From assembly GCF_008802355.1 (NCBI RefSeq), contig NZ_VZRA01000002.1:1-64000 (forward strand): 64,000 bases of DNA. Direction: 5' to 3'. The notes beneath the pieces were generated by a model, which did no database searches, was not told the DNA's origin, and worked only from the letters and a program-made list of their open reading frames with translations. Both the position numbers and the translations under genes were made by a program. The stretch is from Oryzomonas sagensis. Lineage in GTDB: Bacteria > Desulfobacterota > Desulfuromonadia > Geobacterales > Pseudopelobacteraceae. This document shows, piece by piece, positions 7,843-16,478 of the stretch (positions are counted from its first letter, which is position 1; every line of letters begins with the position of its first letter).

Positions 7843-9456
7843 AATTGAACGCAGGCCGGTTTCCGAAGAGGAACCGGCCTGTTTTTGTTTATGCCGGTTA
7901 TTCGTAAGTGCTAGTAAATCGAATGGTTTTCGGTAACTGCAAACCAACTCGCCGTCCTTCCAAACCGAGTTCGAGTGTAAAATTTTAAGCAACTTCCTCT
8001 TTTCCTCCACGGGCTGCATTTTGTAAAGCATTCCGGCACGTTGCGAGAGTTCGAGCACTCGAACACCATCATCGATATATGACCGGCTAGCACCTTCCCG
8101 AATCTCCAGCTTCCGTCGGATATCATCCTGCTCCGCCCGCCACTCCCTGGTTTTCTTCTCGTAAAAATCACTCGAAATAACCCCGTCGAGTTTATCTGTG
8201 TACGCAGCTTCAAGGTAATCGCTCAATTTTTGCTTCCGAGCCAGCAAGGCCGAAACGACTTCCTGGTGTTCGCGCCTTTCGTCCGCGTAGCTTTCCTTGA
8301 GCGCAGCGACAACCCACTTGAGAACATCGTCACTCACCTTAATTGCCTCTATGGAAGCCAGGAATCGGCGCTCAAGTTCTTCTTCGCGTACATAGGGGGC
8401 AGGGCAGTTTCCACGGTTTTTGGTGCAGTGGTAGTAGATGTATTTGCCTTTTTTAATTTCAGCAACTAAAGCGCAACCGCAGTGACCGCAAGCAATAAGG
8501 CCCTGGAATAAGAAATGATGCTTAGCCGGTTGTGACGGGCAGCGGCCATTGCCGGAAAGCAACTGCTGAACTTTCTCGAACTGCTCGGGGGAGATTATTG
8601 ACTCATGAGAACCACTGTATTTGATTCCGTTCCAAAAGAAATCTCCGGTGTAAATGACACTGGTAAGTATCTTATGAATCAGGCTTTTCCCGAATTGCAC
8701 GGTCTCGGGGCCTTCTTCCAGTATCGTTTCACCGGTTGCATCTTGACGTTTCTTCTTTCTGCGGCGCATGCGGCTACGGTAATTGAGCCCGGACAACTGC
8801 TTTACAATCGTGTCCAAGGAATGATTTCCCGTAGCATAAAGGTCAAAAATCTTTGTGACGAGAGGAGCAGTGGTTTCATCTGGAACAATGACCTTCTTGC
8901 CGGATTTGCTGAGGACATTCTTGTATCCAAAAGGGGCGAAAGAGGGCCATAAGCCCTGCTGTGCCTTTTCCAGCATCCCCTTCCTGGTTTCCTCGCTCAG
9001 GTTCTCGACGTAGTTTTTGGCCATGACCACCCGGATGCCGTGCATTAGCTTTTCTGCAGAGCGCGAGTCGTCTGAGAGGACGCAGTTCTCTTTGACCAGA
9101 TGAATTTCCGCATGGAGGCCGTCGAGCGTGCTCCAGTCGCCAATGTTACGGTAAAGACGGTCAGTTTTTTCAGTGATGATAACCAAGGAGGCTGCAGGAT
9201 TCGCTTTCTGAGATTTCTTCAAGAAGCCAACCATTTCATTAAAGCCAAGCCTGCCGGTTCTTTTTGCTGTCTCAATATCTCTAAATTCTTTATCAATCAC
9301 TAATTTCCGGTCAGATGCATAGCTTGCAAGCAATTTGGTTTGCGCTTCTACTGAGAATCCTTCCTTTTCCTGCTCTTTGGAAGAAACCCGGACGTAGCTA
9401 ACCACTACACGATTAACAAAGCTATGTTTTTTATTGTTTGTACCAGTTCTTCTCAT
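7801..9456 (-). CDS. Large serine recombinase (phage-type integrase)
   Basis: The 551-residue protein has the resolvase domain with nucleophile Ser25 in YVRVSSKEQ, a recombinase domain (SFAPFGYKNV near residue 172), a zinc ribbon (ACGHCGCAL, then HCTKNRGNC, about residues 310-345) and a coiled-coil C-terminal part. It would catalyse directional integration at short att sites. The normal family end is near RKPFDLLAL. Here the frame continues about 30 codons, through the tRNA terminator and the antisense of the tRNA-Asn half, ending in WLPNPDSNQGQGG. This places its att site at the gene's own 3' end. The start lacks a strong ribosome site. Confidence 0.9.
   Translation of the reverse strand: MRRTGTNNKKHSFVNRVVVSYVRVSSKEQEKEGFSVEAQTKLLASYASDRKLVIDKEFRDIETAKRTGRLGFNEMVGFLKKSQKANPAASLVIITEKTDRLYRNIGDWSTLDGLHAEIHLVKENCVLSDDSRSAEKLMHGIRVVMAKNYVENLSEETRKGMLEKAQQGLWPSFAPFGYKNVLSKSGKKVIVPDETTAPLVTKIFDLYATGNHSLDTIVKQLSGLNYRSRMRRRKKKRQDATGETILEEGPETVQFGKSLIHKILTSVIYTGDFFWNGIKYSGSHESIISPEQFEKVQQLLSGNGRCPSQPAKHHFLFQGLIACGHCGCALVAEIKKGKYIYYHCTKNRGNCPAPYVREEELERRFLASIEAIKVSDDVLKWVVAALKESYADERREHQEVVSALLARKQKLSDYLEAAYTDKLDGVISSDFYEKKTREWRAEQDDIRRKLEIREGASRSYIDDGVRVLELSQRAGMLYKMQPVEEKRKLLKILHSNSVWKDGELVCSYRKPFDLLALTNNRHKQKQAGSSSETGLRSIWLPNPDSNQGQGG
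7853..7887 (+). terminator. Terminator after the tRNA fragment
   Basis: AGGCCGGTT and AACCGGCCT flank a 10-base loop, followed by GTTTTTG, 10 bases past the CCA end. This looks like the native terminator of the tRNA-Asn gene. The serine recombinase frame runs through it on the other strand. Confidence 0.75.
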
Positions 9457-9721
9457 TTATTTTTTCATCCCACTCATTCAATAATAATACAAAGTCAGTA
9501 ACATTACTTAGCATGTCACTGGCATCATACCCAGTTAACTCTATTTGAGTCATATTATACCACATTCTAATTGACTCAGATACCATTTTATGACTGAATT
9601 TCTCTCTCATGCACTTTTCCTTGAGATACGAAATCCATATTTATTGCGTGAAACTATATCTTGCAAAAATTGTTTAAAGTATATTTATCACTTAGAGAAC
9701 AAGCGTCTGGAGTTAATTAAA

Positions 9722-9760
9722 TAAAAAATCAAGGCTCATTTCGATATGCAAAATGAGCCT
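9722..9760 (-). terminator. Intrinsic terminator
   Basis: AGGCTCATTT and AAATGAGCCT flank a 9-base loop. On the minus strand it is followed by a T-run (forward AAAAAA at 9723-9728). It ends the small two-gene unit to its right. The rest of 9457-9783 is AT-rich and shows no further gene. Confidence 0.75.
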
Positions 9761-9783
9761 GAGTTACAGACAGACAGAACCTG

Positions 9784-9993
9784 TTACCGTGGAGAAAACT
9801 TGATTTTCGCCAAAGCATCGCGTACCGCGGACAAGGCATCCATCATATTGTATGCATCCTCCTCGTCCACAGCGTTGTCTCTGTACTGTTGCCACCGTGA
9901 GCGTTTGATAAATTGCGCGAGCGCCCACGCTTCCTGCTCCGTCATATCTACCGAGAATTGCACCATCTTCTGGGAATAAATTTTGGAAGGCAT
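9784..9993 (-). CDS. Small conserved-type protein (DUF7706-like)
   Basis: The 69-residue product follows a GAAAGGAGATG site. Its pattern, TEQEAWALAQFIKRSRW then NAVDEEDAYNMMDALSAVRDAL, is that of a small helical family I recall as DUF7706, often found in mobile DNA. No function is known. It is probably cotranscribed with the 67-residue gene 26 bases upstream. Confidence 0.55.
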   Translation of the reverse strand: MPSKIYSQKMVQFSVDMTEQEAWALAQFIKRSRWQQYRDNAVDEEDAYNMMDALSAVRDALAKIKFSPR

Positions 9994-10019
9994 ATCATCA
10001 TCTCCTTTCGTTCAGCAAA

Positions 10020-10226
10020 CTACTCTTGCGGGAAGTTTTCACGTATCCATTCGAACAGGTCTTCAGCTTTAATGGTTTTAATCATACGCCCCTTGTAGAA
10101 GTACGGAATACCCCTCCCCTGTTTTTCCAGTGCTTTGAGCCATTCAACAGTGACATAATTTTTCATTACTTCTACTGCTTCCTCCAGGCTGTAACAGGAT
10201 TTCGGTTCGTAAGTAATTGTTCTCAT
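10020..10226 (-). CDS. Small excisionase-like DNA-binding protein
   Basis: The ATG at 10226 is chosen for its GGGGGTGAAACC site. The 67-residue product contains YVTVEWLKALEKQGRGIPYF followed by YKGRMIKTIKAEDLFEWI, the helix-wing pattern of AlpA/Xis-like proteins. It may regulate the element. A terminator hairpin ends only about 27 bases before its start, leaving little room for a separate promoter, so its expression may depend on readthrough. Confidence 0.55.
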   Translation of the reverse strand: MRTITYEPKSCYSLEEAVEVMKNYVTVEWLKALEKQGRGIPYFYKGRMIKTIKAEDLFEWIRENFPQE

Positions 10227-10252
10227 GGTTTCACCCCCTTTCGTGGCAGAAT

Positions 10253-10290
10253 AAAAAAACCCGCTGACAGTGATGCCAGCGGGCTTTTTC
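10253..10290. terminator. Bidirectional intrinsic terminator
   Basis: CCCGCTG and CAGCGGG flank a 10-base loop, with A7 on the left and CTTTTTC on the right. On the minus strand it ends the restriction operon about 240 bases after the Res stop. Positions 10291-10532 hold no gene I can see. Confidence 0.75.
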
Positions 10291-10532
10291 AGAGCGCACG
10301 ACGGCAATAACTGTGACAGCGACACATTTATTGCCTAGCGGCGGCTTAGATATATTTTTTAAAGATTAACTATGAGTATAAAATATCCAATTTCCTTACC
10401 TCTTACCAAACGGCGAATCAAAACGCAAGAGGATTTTTACGAAAACCATTGGAAAAACAGCCCGATACGAGACCGAGTCAAGATGATTTAGTAGCCCCAT
10501 TCTCTGAAACTAACTTGAAAAAGTTTTTTCGC

Positions 10533-13511
10533 CTATACCTCATCCGCAGTGACAGCAACCGCGAATGGCACCCCTAACGCCTCGAAATGTTTAAGGCCAC
10601 ACCTCACCTTGTCTGCCTCGCTGGTCCGAAGTTTCAGAAAGTCCTTCGTTCCCTTAGTTTCTCGGACAAGGTAAAGAGCCTTGTCATCGTGTTTAAGGAT
10701 AGCCCAGTCAGGATTATAGCTGCCGACGGGGGTGTCCACCTTGAACCAGCCTGGGAGCTTGACGAAGAGCTTGATGTCATCCCGTTCATCGAGGCGTTTG
10801 GCAAACGCCCTCTCCACCTCGGAATCGTAAACCACATACTCGTAGACCGATTTATTAACCGGCAGGGCCGTCAGGTAGTTTATCAGCTCCTCGTTCTTGA
10901 AAAGCAGCATCTCCCATTCCGCTTCGCTTCCCCCGCCGTTAATGCGCTCGTATTTGATACCGTCCACCAGCAGCCGGTGAAGCTCATATTTGAGGATGGC
11001 AGCCACGGCATCCAGGAACCGCTGGGGGTTGTTGAAAAACTCCTCCAGGCGGCCAGATTCCTTCAGGATGCGAACAAGTGTTGAGCGAGTCAGCTCCGTC
11101 TCGTTCTGCAAGTATGCCAGCAGGTCCGGAATCGGTCGGTCGTGATAATCAACCTGCTCCTCCGCCACACTTACCGCTCGGGTACTGACGCCGCCTTTTT
11201 CAACCCCGAGCTGTCCAGCGCTTACCGTGATGTGGGGTTTCTCAATCCGCTCCATCCTCTTCAGGCTTGATACCGCTCGCATGACCAGCTCATCGGTGCC
11301 GAATTCCACCCGATAGGTGGTCTTCGGTTTGATGCTGTCCCATAGGGCGGAAAACTCGGGCGTCAGATAAACTTCCTTTTTCAGCTTGTTCGGTCCGTCG
11401 TCGCGCTCACGACGGATATGGCGCTCAATCTGATAACTGGCCAGCAGGTCAATTACGGCTGCAGTTAGGTCGCGGTGCTCCTCCGGCAGTTCAATCTTGA
11501 AATCTTTCCCTTTGGGATTGAAGGCAGGCTGAATCCGTCCCTCTGCATCGAGCATCCTTTGCGCAACTAACGCAGTCTTTATGACCTCTGCTGCATCGCG
11601 GCCAATGTGCTTCTCCTCGCCATCTACGACCTGCACAAGCTTGGCAATCGCGGTAATGGGCACCTTCCCAAAGCTGACGCCGCACTCCTCTTCATATTCG
11701 GTCTGGAGCGCCCGCGCAAAGTCCTCATAGCTCTCGTTAGCCATGACGTAGAGCTTGTTCACCGATTCATCGAAAACCCGCTTGCCGTCTTGGTCCACTG
11801 GCAGGCGTAATCCACGTCCAATCTCCTGACGTTTCTTCACTGCGCTTCTGGTTTCGTTCAGGGTGCATATCTGGAAGACGTTCGGGTTATCCCATCCCTC
11901 GCGCAAAGCTGAGTGCGAGAATATGAAGCGCAAAGGCTCGTCAAGGGAGAGCAACTGTTCCTTGTCCTTCATGATGAGGTTATACACCTCGTCGTCGGCC
12001 TGGGTATCGCCTCGGGTGTCCTTGAGGACTCCCTTTTTGTCCTGGGCAAAATAGCCGTTGTGGAGCTTCTCCATCGGCTGCTGTAGCCATTCAAGAGGCT
12101 TGTATCGCTCTTCCTTGGCCAACGCAGACAGTTCCGCCTCGAAGGCTGTGGCGAACTTCCCCTGCACCGGTTGTCCGGCCTCGTCGTAATCGCGATAATT
12201 GGCAACCCGGTCGATGAAGAACAGCGACAGCACCTTAATGCCACGTTCTCGCAGTTGCAGTTCTTTTTCGAGGTGACGCTTGACGGTGTGCTTAATCTGG
12301 GTCCGCCAGACATCATCTCGCATACCGCCGCTCTCTTCGCCGAGCCGCAGCGTCCGGCCATTGTTGAAACGGATATACTCATTGCCCGGTTCGGCATTGA
12401 TTTCAGCCACGGAATAGCCTTGGGCGTAGATGGCACGCTCCCCGGAAAGGGCGTATAAGTCTGCTCCTTGCTTGACAGTTACAGGCTTCTCTTTCGGCCC
12501 CTCGTCGGTCTGTACATGGATGCGCAGCTTGGCTTTGATGCCCTTCTTGTAGTCAATCTGCTCCACCCGGACAAAAGCATCATTGGCCGCGCCCTCTGCA
12601 GCAGCGCTGGCCACTACGATTTGTTTAACCAGCTTCAGCTCAAAGGCCCGCACCGGGTCCAGACGATAGACAAGGTTGTACGGGTTGCGGTGTGTGGCGG
12701 AATATCGCAACGTGCAGAGCGGGTTGAGCGCCTTGATGGCTTCCTGGGCCTTGTCGGTTGCATCGACGCTCTGCGGCTCGTCGATGATGACTATGGGGCG
12801 TGCTGCCTGGACGAACTCGATAGGCTGCCGACCGGAAAGCTTGTCACTTTCCTTGTAGATGACGTTGCTCTTCTGCTCGGCCTCGGTGCCGGTGAAGTTT
12901 TTTCTAAAGGCATCGATGTTGATAACAAGAATCTGCAGGGTGTTGCTGGTGGCGAACTGACGGAGGCGGTTCACCTTCTTCGCGTCGTACACGAAGTGCT
13001 CAAATGGCAGGTTGTTGTAAAGCGCCCGGAAGTGCTCTGCGGTTATTTCGATGTTCTTCAGAACACCTTCGCGGATGGCTACACTCGGCACAACGATGAT
13101 AAATTTCTGGAATCCATACTCCCGCGACAGCTCAAAGATGGTACGCAAATAGACGTAGGTCTTGCCGGTACCAGTTTCCATCTCTACGGAAAAATGGGGG
13201 CAACGTCGGGACCGATTGGCCGGGATGTCGAAAAGCTTCCATGATTCAAGCGGCGCGGCAATGTCGCCGCTTTCAATATCGTTCGTCGCTTGAATTGTCC
13301 GCACGTTCGAGGTCAATGCTGTCTCATCCAGCAGCAGCCGGTTTCCTACCCCCAGTTCGGTGCGGTCTATGCCAGCATACAGTTCACCATAGCTGTCCAC
13401 TTTAATAACCGCGAATTCGGGTGAACCTTGCGGTTGCCCCTCAAACAGCTCGGTCACAGCGGATACGGCATCCAGCTGGAACTGTTGGTTGGCATCAAAC
13501 TGTATCTTCAT
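10533..13511 (-). CDS. res: Type III restriction enzyme, Res subunit
   Basis: The 992-residue protein is an SF2 translocase fused to a nuclease. Walker A is METGTGKTYVYLRT (about residues 112-125), motif II VIIDEPQSVD near 247, motif III RYSATH near 272, then FSHSALREGWDNPN and the arginine-finger motif EIGRGLRLPV. The C-terminal PD-(D/E)xK nuclease is visible as NPDWAI and, after a short gap, VRETKGT near residue 955. With Mod it would cut unmethylated DNA. The start follows GAGGTAACAC, 8 bases after the mod stop. All catalytic motifs appear intact. Confidence 0.92.
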   Translation of the reverse strand: MKIQFDANQQFQLDAVSAVTELFEGQPQGSPEFAVIKVDSYGELYAGIDRTELGVGNRLLLDETALTSNVRTIQATNDIESGDIAAPLESWKLFDIPANRSRRCPHFSVEMETGTGKTYVYLRTIFELSREYGFQKFIIVVPSVAIREGVLKNIEITAEHFRALYNNLPFEHFVYDAKKVNRLRQFATSNTLQILVINIDAFRKNFTGTEAEQKSNVIYKESDKLSGRQPIEFVQAARPIVIIDEPQSVDATDKAQEAIKALNPLCTLRYSATHRNPYNLVYRLDPVRAFELKLVKQIVVASAAAEGAANDAFVRVEQIDYKKGIKAKLRIHVQTDEGPKEKPVTVKQGADLYALSGERAIYAQGYSVAEINAEPGNEYIRFNNGRTLRLGEESGGMRDDVWRTQIKHTVKRHLEKELQLRERGIKVLSLFFIDRVANYRDYDEAGQPVQGKFATAFEAELSALAKEERYKPLEWLQQPMEKLHNGYFAQDKKGVLKDTRGDTQADDEVYNLIMKDKEQLLSLDEPLRFIFSHSALREGWDNPNVFQICTLNETRSAVKKRQEIGRGLRLPVDQDGKRVFDESVNKLYVMANESYEDFARALQTEYEEECGVSFGKVPITAIAKLVQVVDGEEKHIGRDAAEVIKTALVAQRMLDAEGRIQPAFNPKGKDFKIELPEEHRDLTAAVIDLLASYQIERHIRRERDDGPNKLKKEVYLTPEFSALWDSIKPKTTYRVEFGTDELVMRAVSSLKRMERIEKPHITVSAGQLGVEKGGVSTRAVSVAEEQVDYHDRPIPDLLAYLQNETELTRSTLVRILKESGRLEEFFNNPQRFLDAVAAILKYELHRLLVDGIKYERINGGGSEAEWEMLLFKNEELINYLTALPVNKSVYEYVVYDSEVERAFAKRLDERDDIKLFVKLPGWFKVDTPVGSYNPDWAILKHDDKALYLVRETKGTKDFLKLRTSEADKVRCGLKHFEALGVPFAVAVTADEV

Positions 13512-13519
13512 GTGTTACC

Positions 13520-15445
13520 TCACACCGTCTTGAAGCTTATGACGCCCTTGGTCTTGAAAATTTGTACAGCATTGGCCTTGAGCTGGTCGTTGCCAGCAAA
13601 ACCTTCGTCAAGGCAGATAACACGCTCAGGTTGCGCCTCGGCCATAGCTCGAATCACTTCAATGGTGAGGGTTCGCTCAAGGCAAATAAGGAGTGCTCCA
13701 CCGGCAACGCTGAATACCGAGTTGTCACTGTAAGTTAGTTTTTCAACCGGAGTGGTGAGAGAAAAGCCACTCTTTAACAGGATTTCGTACAGAAGGTCAT
13801 CGGCTGTCCTGTCAGGGCGAATATGGTCGATATGGAGTTCAAGCTGTTGCTCCAGAGTTTGAGAATCGTGAGGGACATTTCCGTTCCAGGGTTTGAAATT
13901 CGACTCTGCGAGCTTCAAAACACGGAACCCGCGGTCTTGATTGGCGGTACCGTCGAGGTCGAGCTTACCAGCTCCGTCGTCCTCCAATTTCTTGATTACA
14001 CGTCGAACCCGTTCCTTAGTAATTTCTGCAATCGTTGGATAATCTGTTCTATCAGTGGGCTCTGGAAGTTGGACAAGGATAAACTTCCGGCTTCCCCCGT
14101 CGTTTTTATTTAAGTCGAGGACTGCATGTGCGGTGGTGCCGGACCCAGCAAAAAAATCAAGGACGATGCCATCTTTTCCTAGTGCTTGTTCGATGCAGTA
14201 TGTCAGGAGACCGACCGGTTTTGCAGTGTCAAACGTGGTCTTGCCAAGCAGCCTTTTTAACTCTAAGTTTCCGGCTTCGTTGGAAAACTCAGGCCCAATC
14301 CACACTGATTTAGGTTTGATTCTTTTCGCTCCATCAGAGTTTTCAGCGTAATCAATTTGGAAGACATCCCATCTCCCATCAGGTCCCACCCTAGATGCAC
14401 AAAGTTCAACCAGCCGGTCGCTTACAGTATCTCTCCCCCAGCGCCAACGTCCGTCTTCCCCATCAGAAAGTTTAGGTAAAACCTCAACATTAAATTGTTC
14501 GCCTCTAACAAGGGAAACCTTTTTGCTGTTTGTATCGACATAAATCGGGAAAAACATGTTAGGGCGGTCCACTCGTCTTGCACCAGCACCACGTTTCCTT
14601 AGACCCTGCAGGCGATATCTTCTGCCATCTTCGGCAATTTCAGGATATTCATCCAAATATTCTTCAGGCAAAGGAACACCATTGGTAGTAAAGCAGTCAT
14701 TACCATAGGCCAGGAGATAGTTATGTGCTGTAGCGTAATACTTGTCGTCGCTTCTTCCTTTCATATTGCTTACAACAGTGATGCATCCCAAGCGCCTGTC
14801 TTCTCCGAAGATTTCATCTAAAATACGAACAAGATTGTTTAGTTCGCAATCGTCAATGCTGACAAAAATAACTCCATCTTGTGTAAGGAGATTTTTTGCA
14901 AGGTATAACCTTGAATACATCATGTTAATCCATTTGGAGTGAAATCTTCCATCTGCGTCAGTATTGGTGCCAAACTTACGCCCTTCGGAGTCAACCTGCC
15001 CCGTGTACTGAAGGTATGTCTGCAAGGTTTCCGAAAAGTTATCAGGATATATAAAGTCGTTACCCGTGTTATATGGAGGGTCGATGTATATCATCTTGAC
15101 CTTGCCAAGGTAGGGTTTCTGTAACAGCTTCAGTACTTCGAGGTTGTCTCCCTCGATTATCAGATTTTCCGTAGCGTCAAAGTCAACGCTCTCTTTTCGG
15201 CATGGAAGCAGAGTTCCCATGCTTGGGGCTTGAATGGTATTAAAGCACTCGGCCTTACCCGGCCAATTCATGCTATAGCGCTCTTTACCAACATCAACCA
15301 GTTCGCCAAGCGCCAGCTTCAGGCGTTCAAAATCAATCTTGCCGCCTTCGGTGCGGATTTCCGGGAAGAGCCGCAGCAGTTCAAGGCGCTTCTCCTCGGC
15401 CATATCATGGGAAGCTAAATCTAGCTTTTCAGGTTCAACAGTCAT
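13520..15445 (-). CDS. mod: Type III DNA methyltransferase, Mod subunit
   Basis: The 641-residue protein has the beta-class order of motifs: DPPYNTGNDF (catalytic motif IV, near residue 121) before DFFAGSGTTAHA (AdoMet motif I, near residue 425). This is the usual order for N6-adenine methylases of type III systems. The region between is the target recognition domain, likely residues 190-390. It modifies host DNA and gives Res its specificity. A GGGAGAAATT site precedes the ATG. Lower GC in the recognition domain than in the ends fits domain exchange. Confidence 0.93.
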   Translation of the reverse strand: MTVEPEKLDLASHDMAEEKRLELLRLFPEIRTEGGKIDFERLKLALGELVDVGKERYSMNWPGKAECFNTIQAPSMGTLLPCRKESVDFDATENLIIEGDNLEVLKLLQKPYLGKVKMIYIDPPYNTGNDFIYPDNFSETLQTYLQYTGQVDSEGRKFGTNTDADGRFHSKWINMMYSRLYLAKNLLTQDGVIFVSIDDCELNNLVRILDEIFGEDRRLGCITVVSNMKGRSDDKYYATAHNYLLAYGNDCFTTNGVPLPEEYLDEYPEIAEDGRRYRLQGLRKRGAGARRVDRPNMFFPIYVDTNSKKVSLVRGEQFNVEVLPKLSDGEDGRWRWGRDTVSDRLVELCASRVGPDGRWDVFQIDYAENSDGAKRIKPKSVWIGPEFSNEAGNLELKRLLGKTTFDTAKPVGLLTYCIEQALGKDGIVLDFFAGSGTTAHAVLDLNKNDGGSRKFILVQLPEPTDRTDYPTIAEITKERVRRVIKKLEDDGAGKLDLDGTANQDRGFRVLKLAESNFKPWNGNVPHDSQTLEQQLELHIDHIRPDRTADDLLYEILLKSGFSLTTPVEKLTYSDNSVFSVAGGALLICLERTLTIEVIRAMAEAQPERVICLDEGFAGNDQLKANAVQIFKTKGVISFKTV

Positions 15446-15465
15446 AATTTCTCCCGATTAGGAAA

Positions 15466-16404
15466 TTAATCGTCGTAGGGTTCGCCAGTGTCTGTTATAG
15501 ACCCGCAACTGCAACATTGCCATTGATAGGTCCATCCACCGTATTGAGAGGGACGGGCAACTCCCGATGTGAATGATTCTGACCCACATTTAAAGCATCT
15601 AGTAGGCTGAAAGTGCTGGTCAACTTCTGGTCTTGTTTGTGTTATTTCAGACTTTTTAATGCTTTCCATTTCTTCAGGTGGTGGTAGAGTCTTTAACTTC
15701 TCTTTTACCATTGACTGATAGTGCTCCAATGCATCAGTGAGACGCTCGAAGCAATATATATCAATATTTTGTCCCGACTTCGCTTGAATCTCATCATTGA
15801 GCACCGGGTTGAGGTAGATTTTATCTTTATATTTCTCAGTGAAATCACCATCATTCGTCACTACCCACAATGCAGTCTTCCCGTCATGGGCATCCAGGAG
15901 TTGTTCCCAGGTAAGTTGGTCACCCAATGGATTATCAGGTTTGCCTGGGGGAGCCCCACTTTCTCTGCGCCACCGTGCTGCTTGAACCTGCTTGCCTTCT
16001 GGCACTAGCGCACGTGTGAAAATCGCTTCTAGCCCCTGTGATACCTCATCTTTTTTGTTAATTATGTTATCTGCAACATGTTCTATTATTTTATTTAAGT
16101 CCGCTGATAGCGACTTTACGCTTTCCCTGACTTCAGCTTCTTTTTTATTCCAGTCCTTGACTAAAGTTTCTCCTGATATGTCTAAGTGCTCTGGCAGCCG
16201 TATTCCTGGGCCTACGCATTTTTTAGCATATTCATTGAAATTAGCCAGTGCTACGTTCAACTTATTTCTGCTAACTTCATTTACCAATTGCTGAGTCACA
16301 AAGATGTTTTCCTTCAATTCATCCAATACAGGTAAAAGTTTTTTCATTTCAGGTTTACTACTTTTAAAAAATTCAAGATAGACGTTTGCATCTATGAATA
16401 TCAC
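15466..16404 (-). CDS. PIN-domain nuclease (DUF4935-like) with C-terminal zinc ribbon
   Basis: The GTG at 16404 is chosen for its AGGGAGG site at 5 bases; a longer frame from 16419 would cover that site. The 312-residue product opens with IFIDANVYLEFF, the first PIN acid, followed by LVNEVSR, then GDQLTWEQLL near residue 183 and VTNDGDF near residue 203, the remaining acidic residues of a PIN RNase. The C-terminus has two Cys pairs (CFKCGS and CCSCGS) typical of a zinc ribbon. It lies between the SNF2 helicase and mod in one operon and is more AT-rich than either. A nucleic-acid-cleaving effector role is inferred. Confidence 0.75.
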   Translation of the reverse strand: MIFIDANVYLEFFKSSKPEMKKLLPVLDELKENIFVTQQLVNEVSRNKLNVALANFNEYAKKCVGPGIRLPEHLDISGETLVKDWNKKEAEVRESVKSLSADLNKIIEHVADNIINKKDEVSQGLEAIFTRALVPEGKQVQAARWRRESGAPPGKPDNPLGDQLTWEQLLDAHDGKTALWVVTNDGDFTEKYKDKIYLNPVLNDEIQAKSGQNIDIYCFERLTDALEHYQSMVKEKLKTLPPPEEMESIKKSEITQTRPEVDQHFQPTRCFKCGSESFTSGVARPSQYGGWTYQWQCCSCGSITDTGEPYDD

Positions 16405-16478
16405 TGTAGCCTCCCTCACAAATATTTTCAGAATTTATGGTAATAACTCATTGCTTACACTGAAAGTTTCAGCTACAG

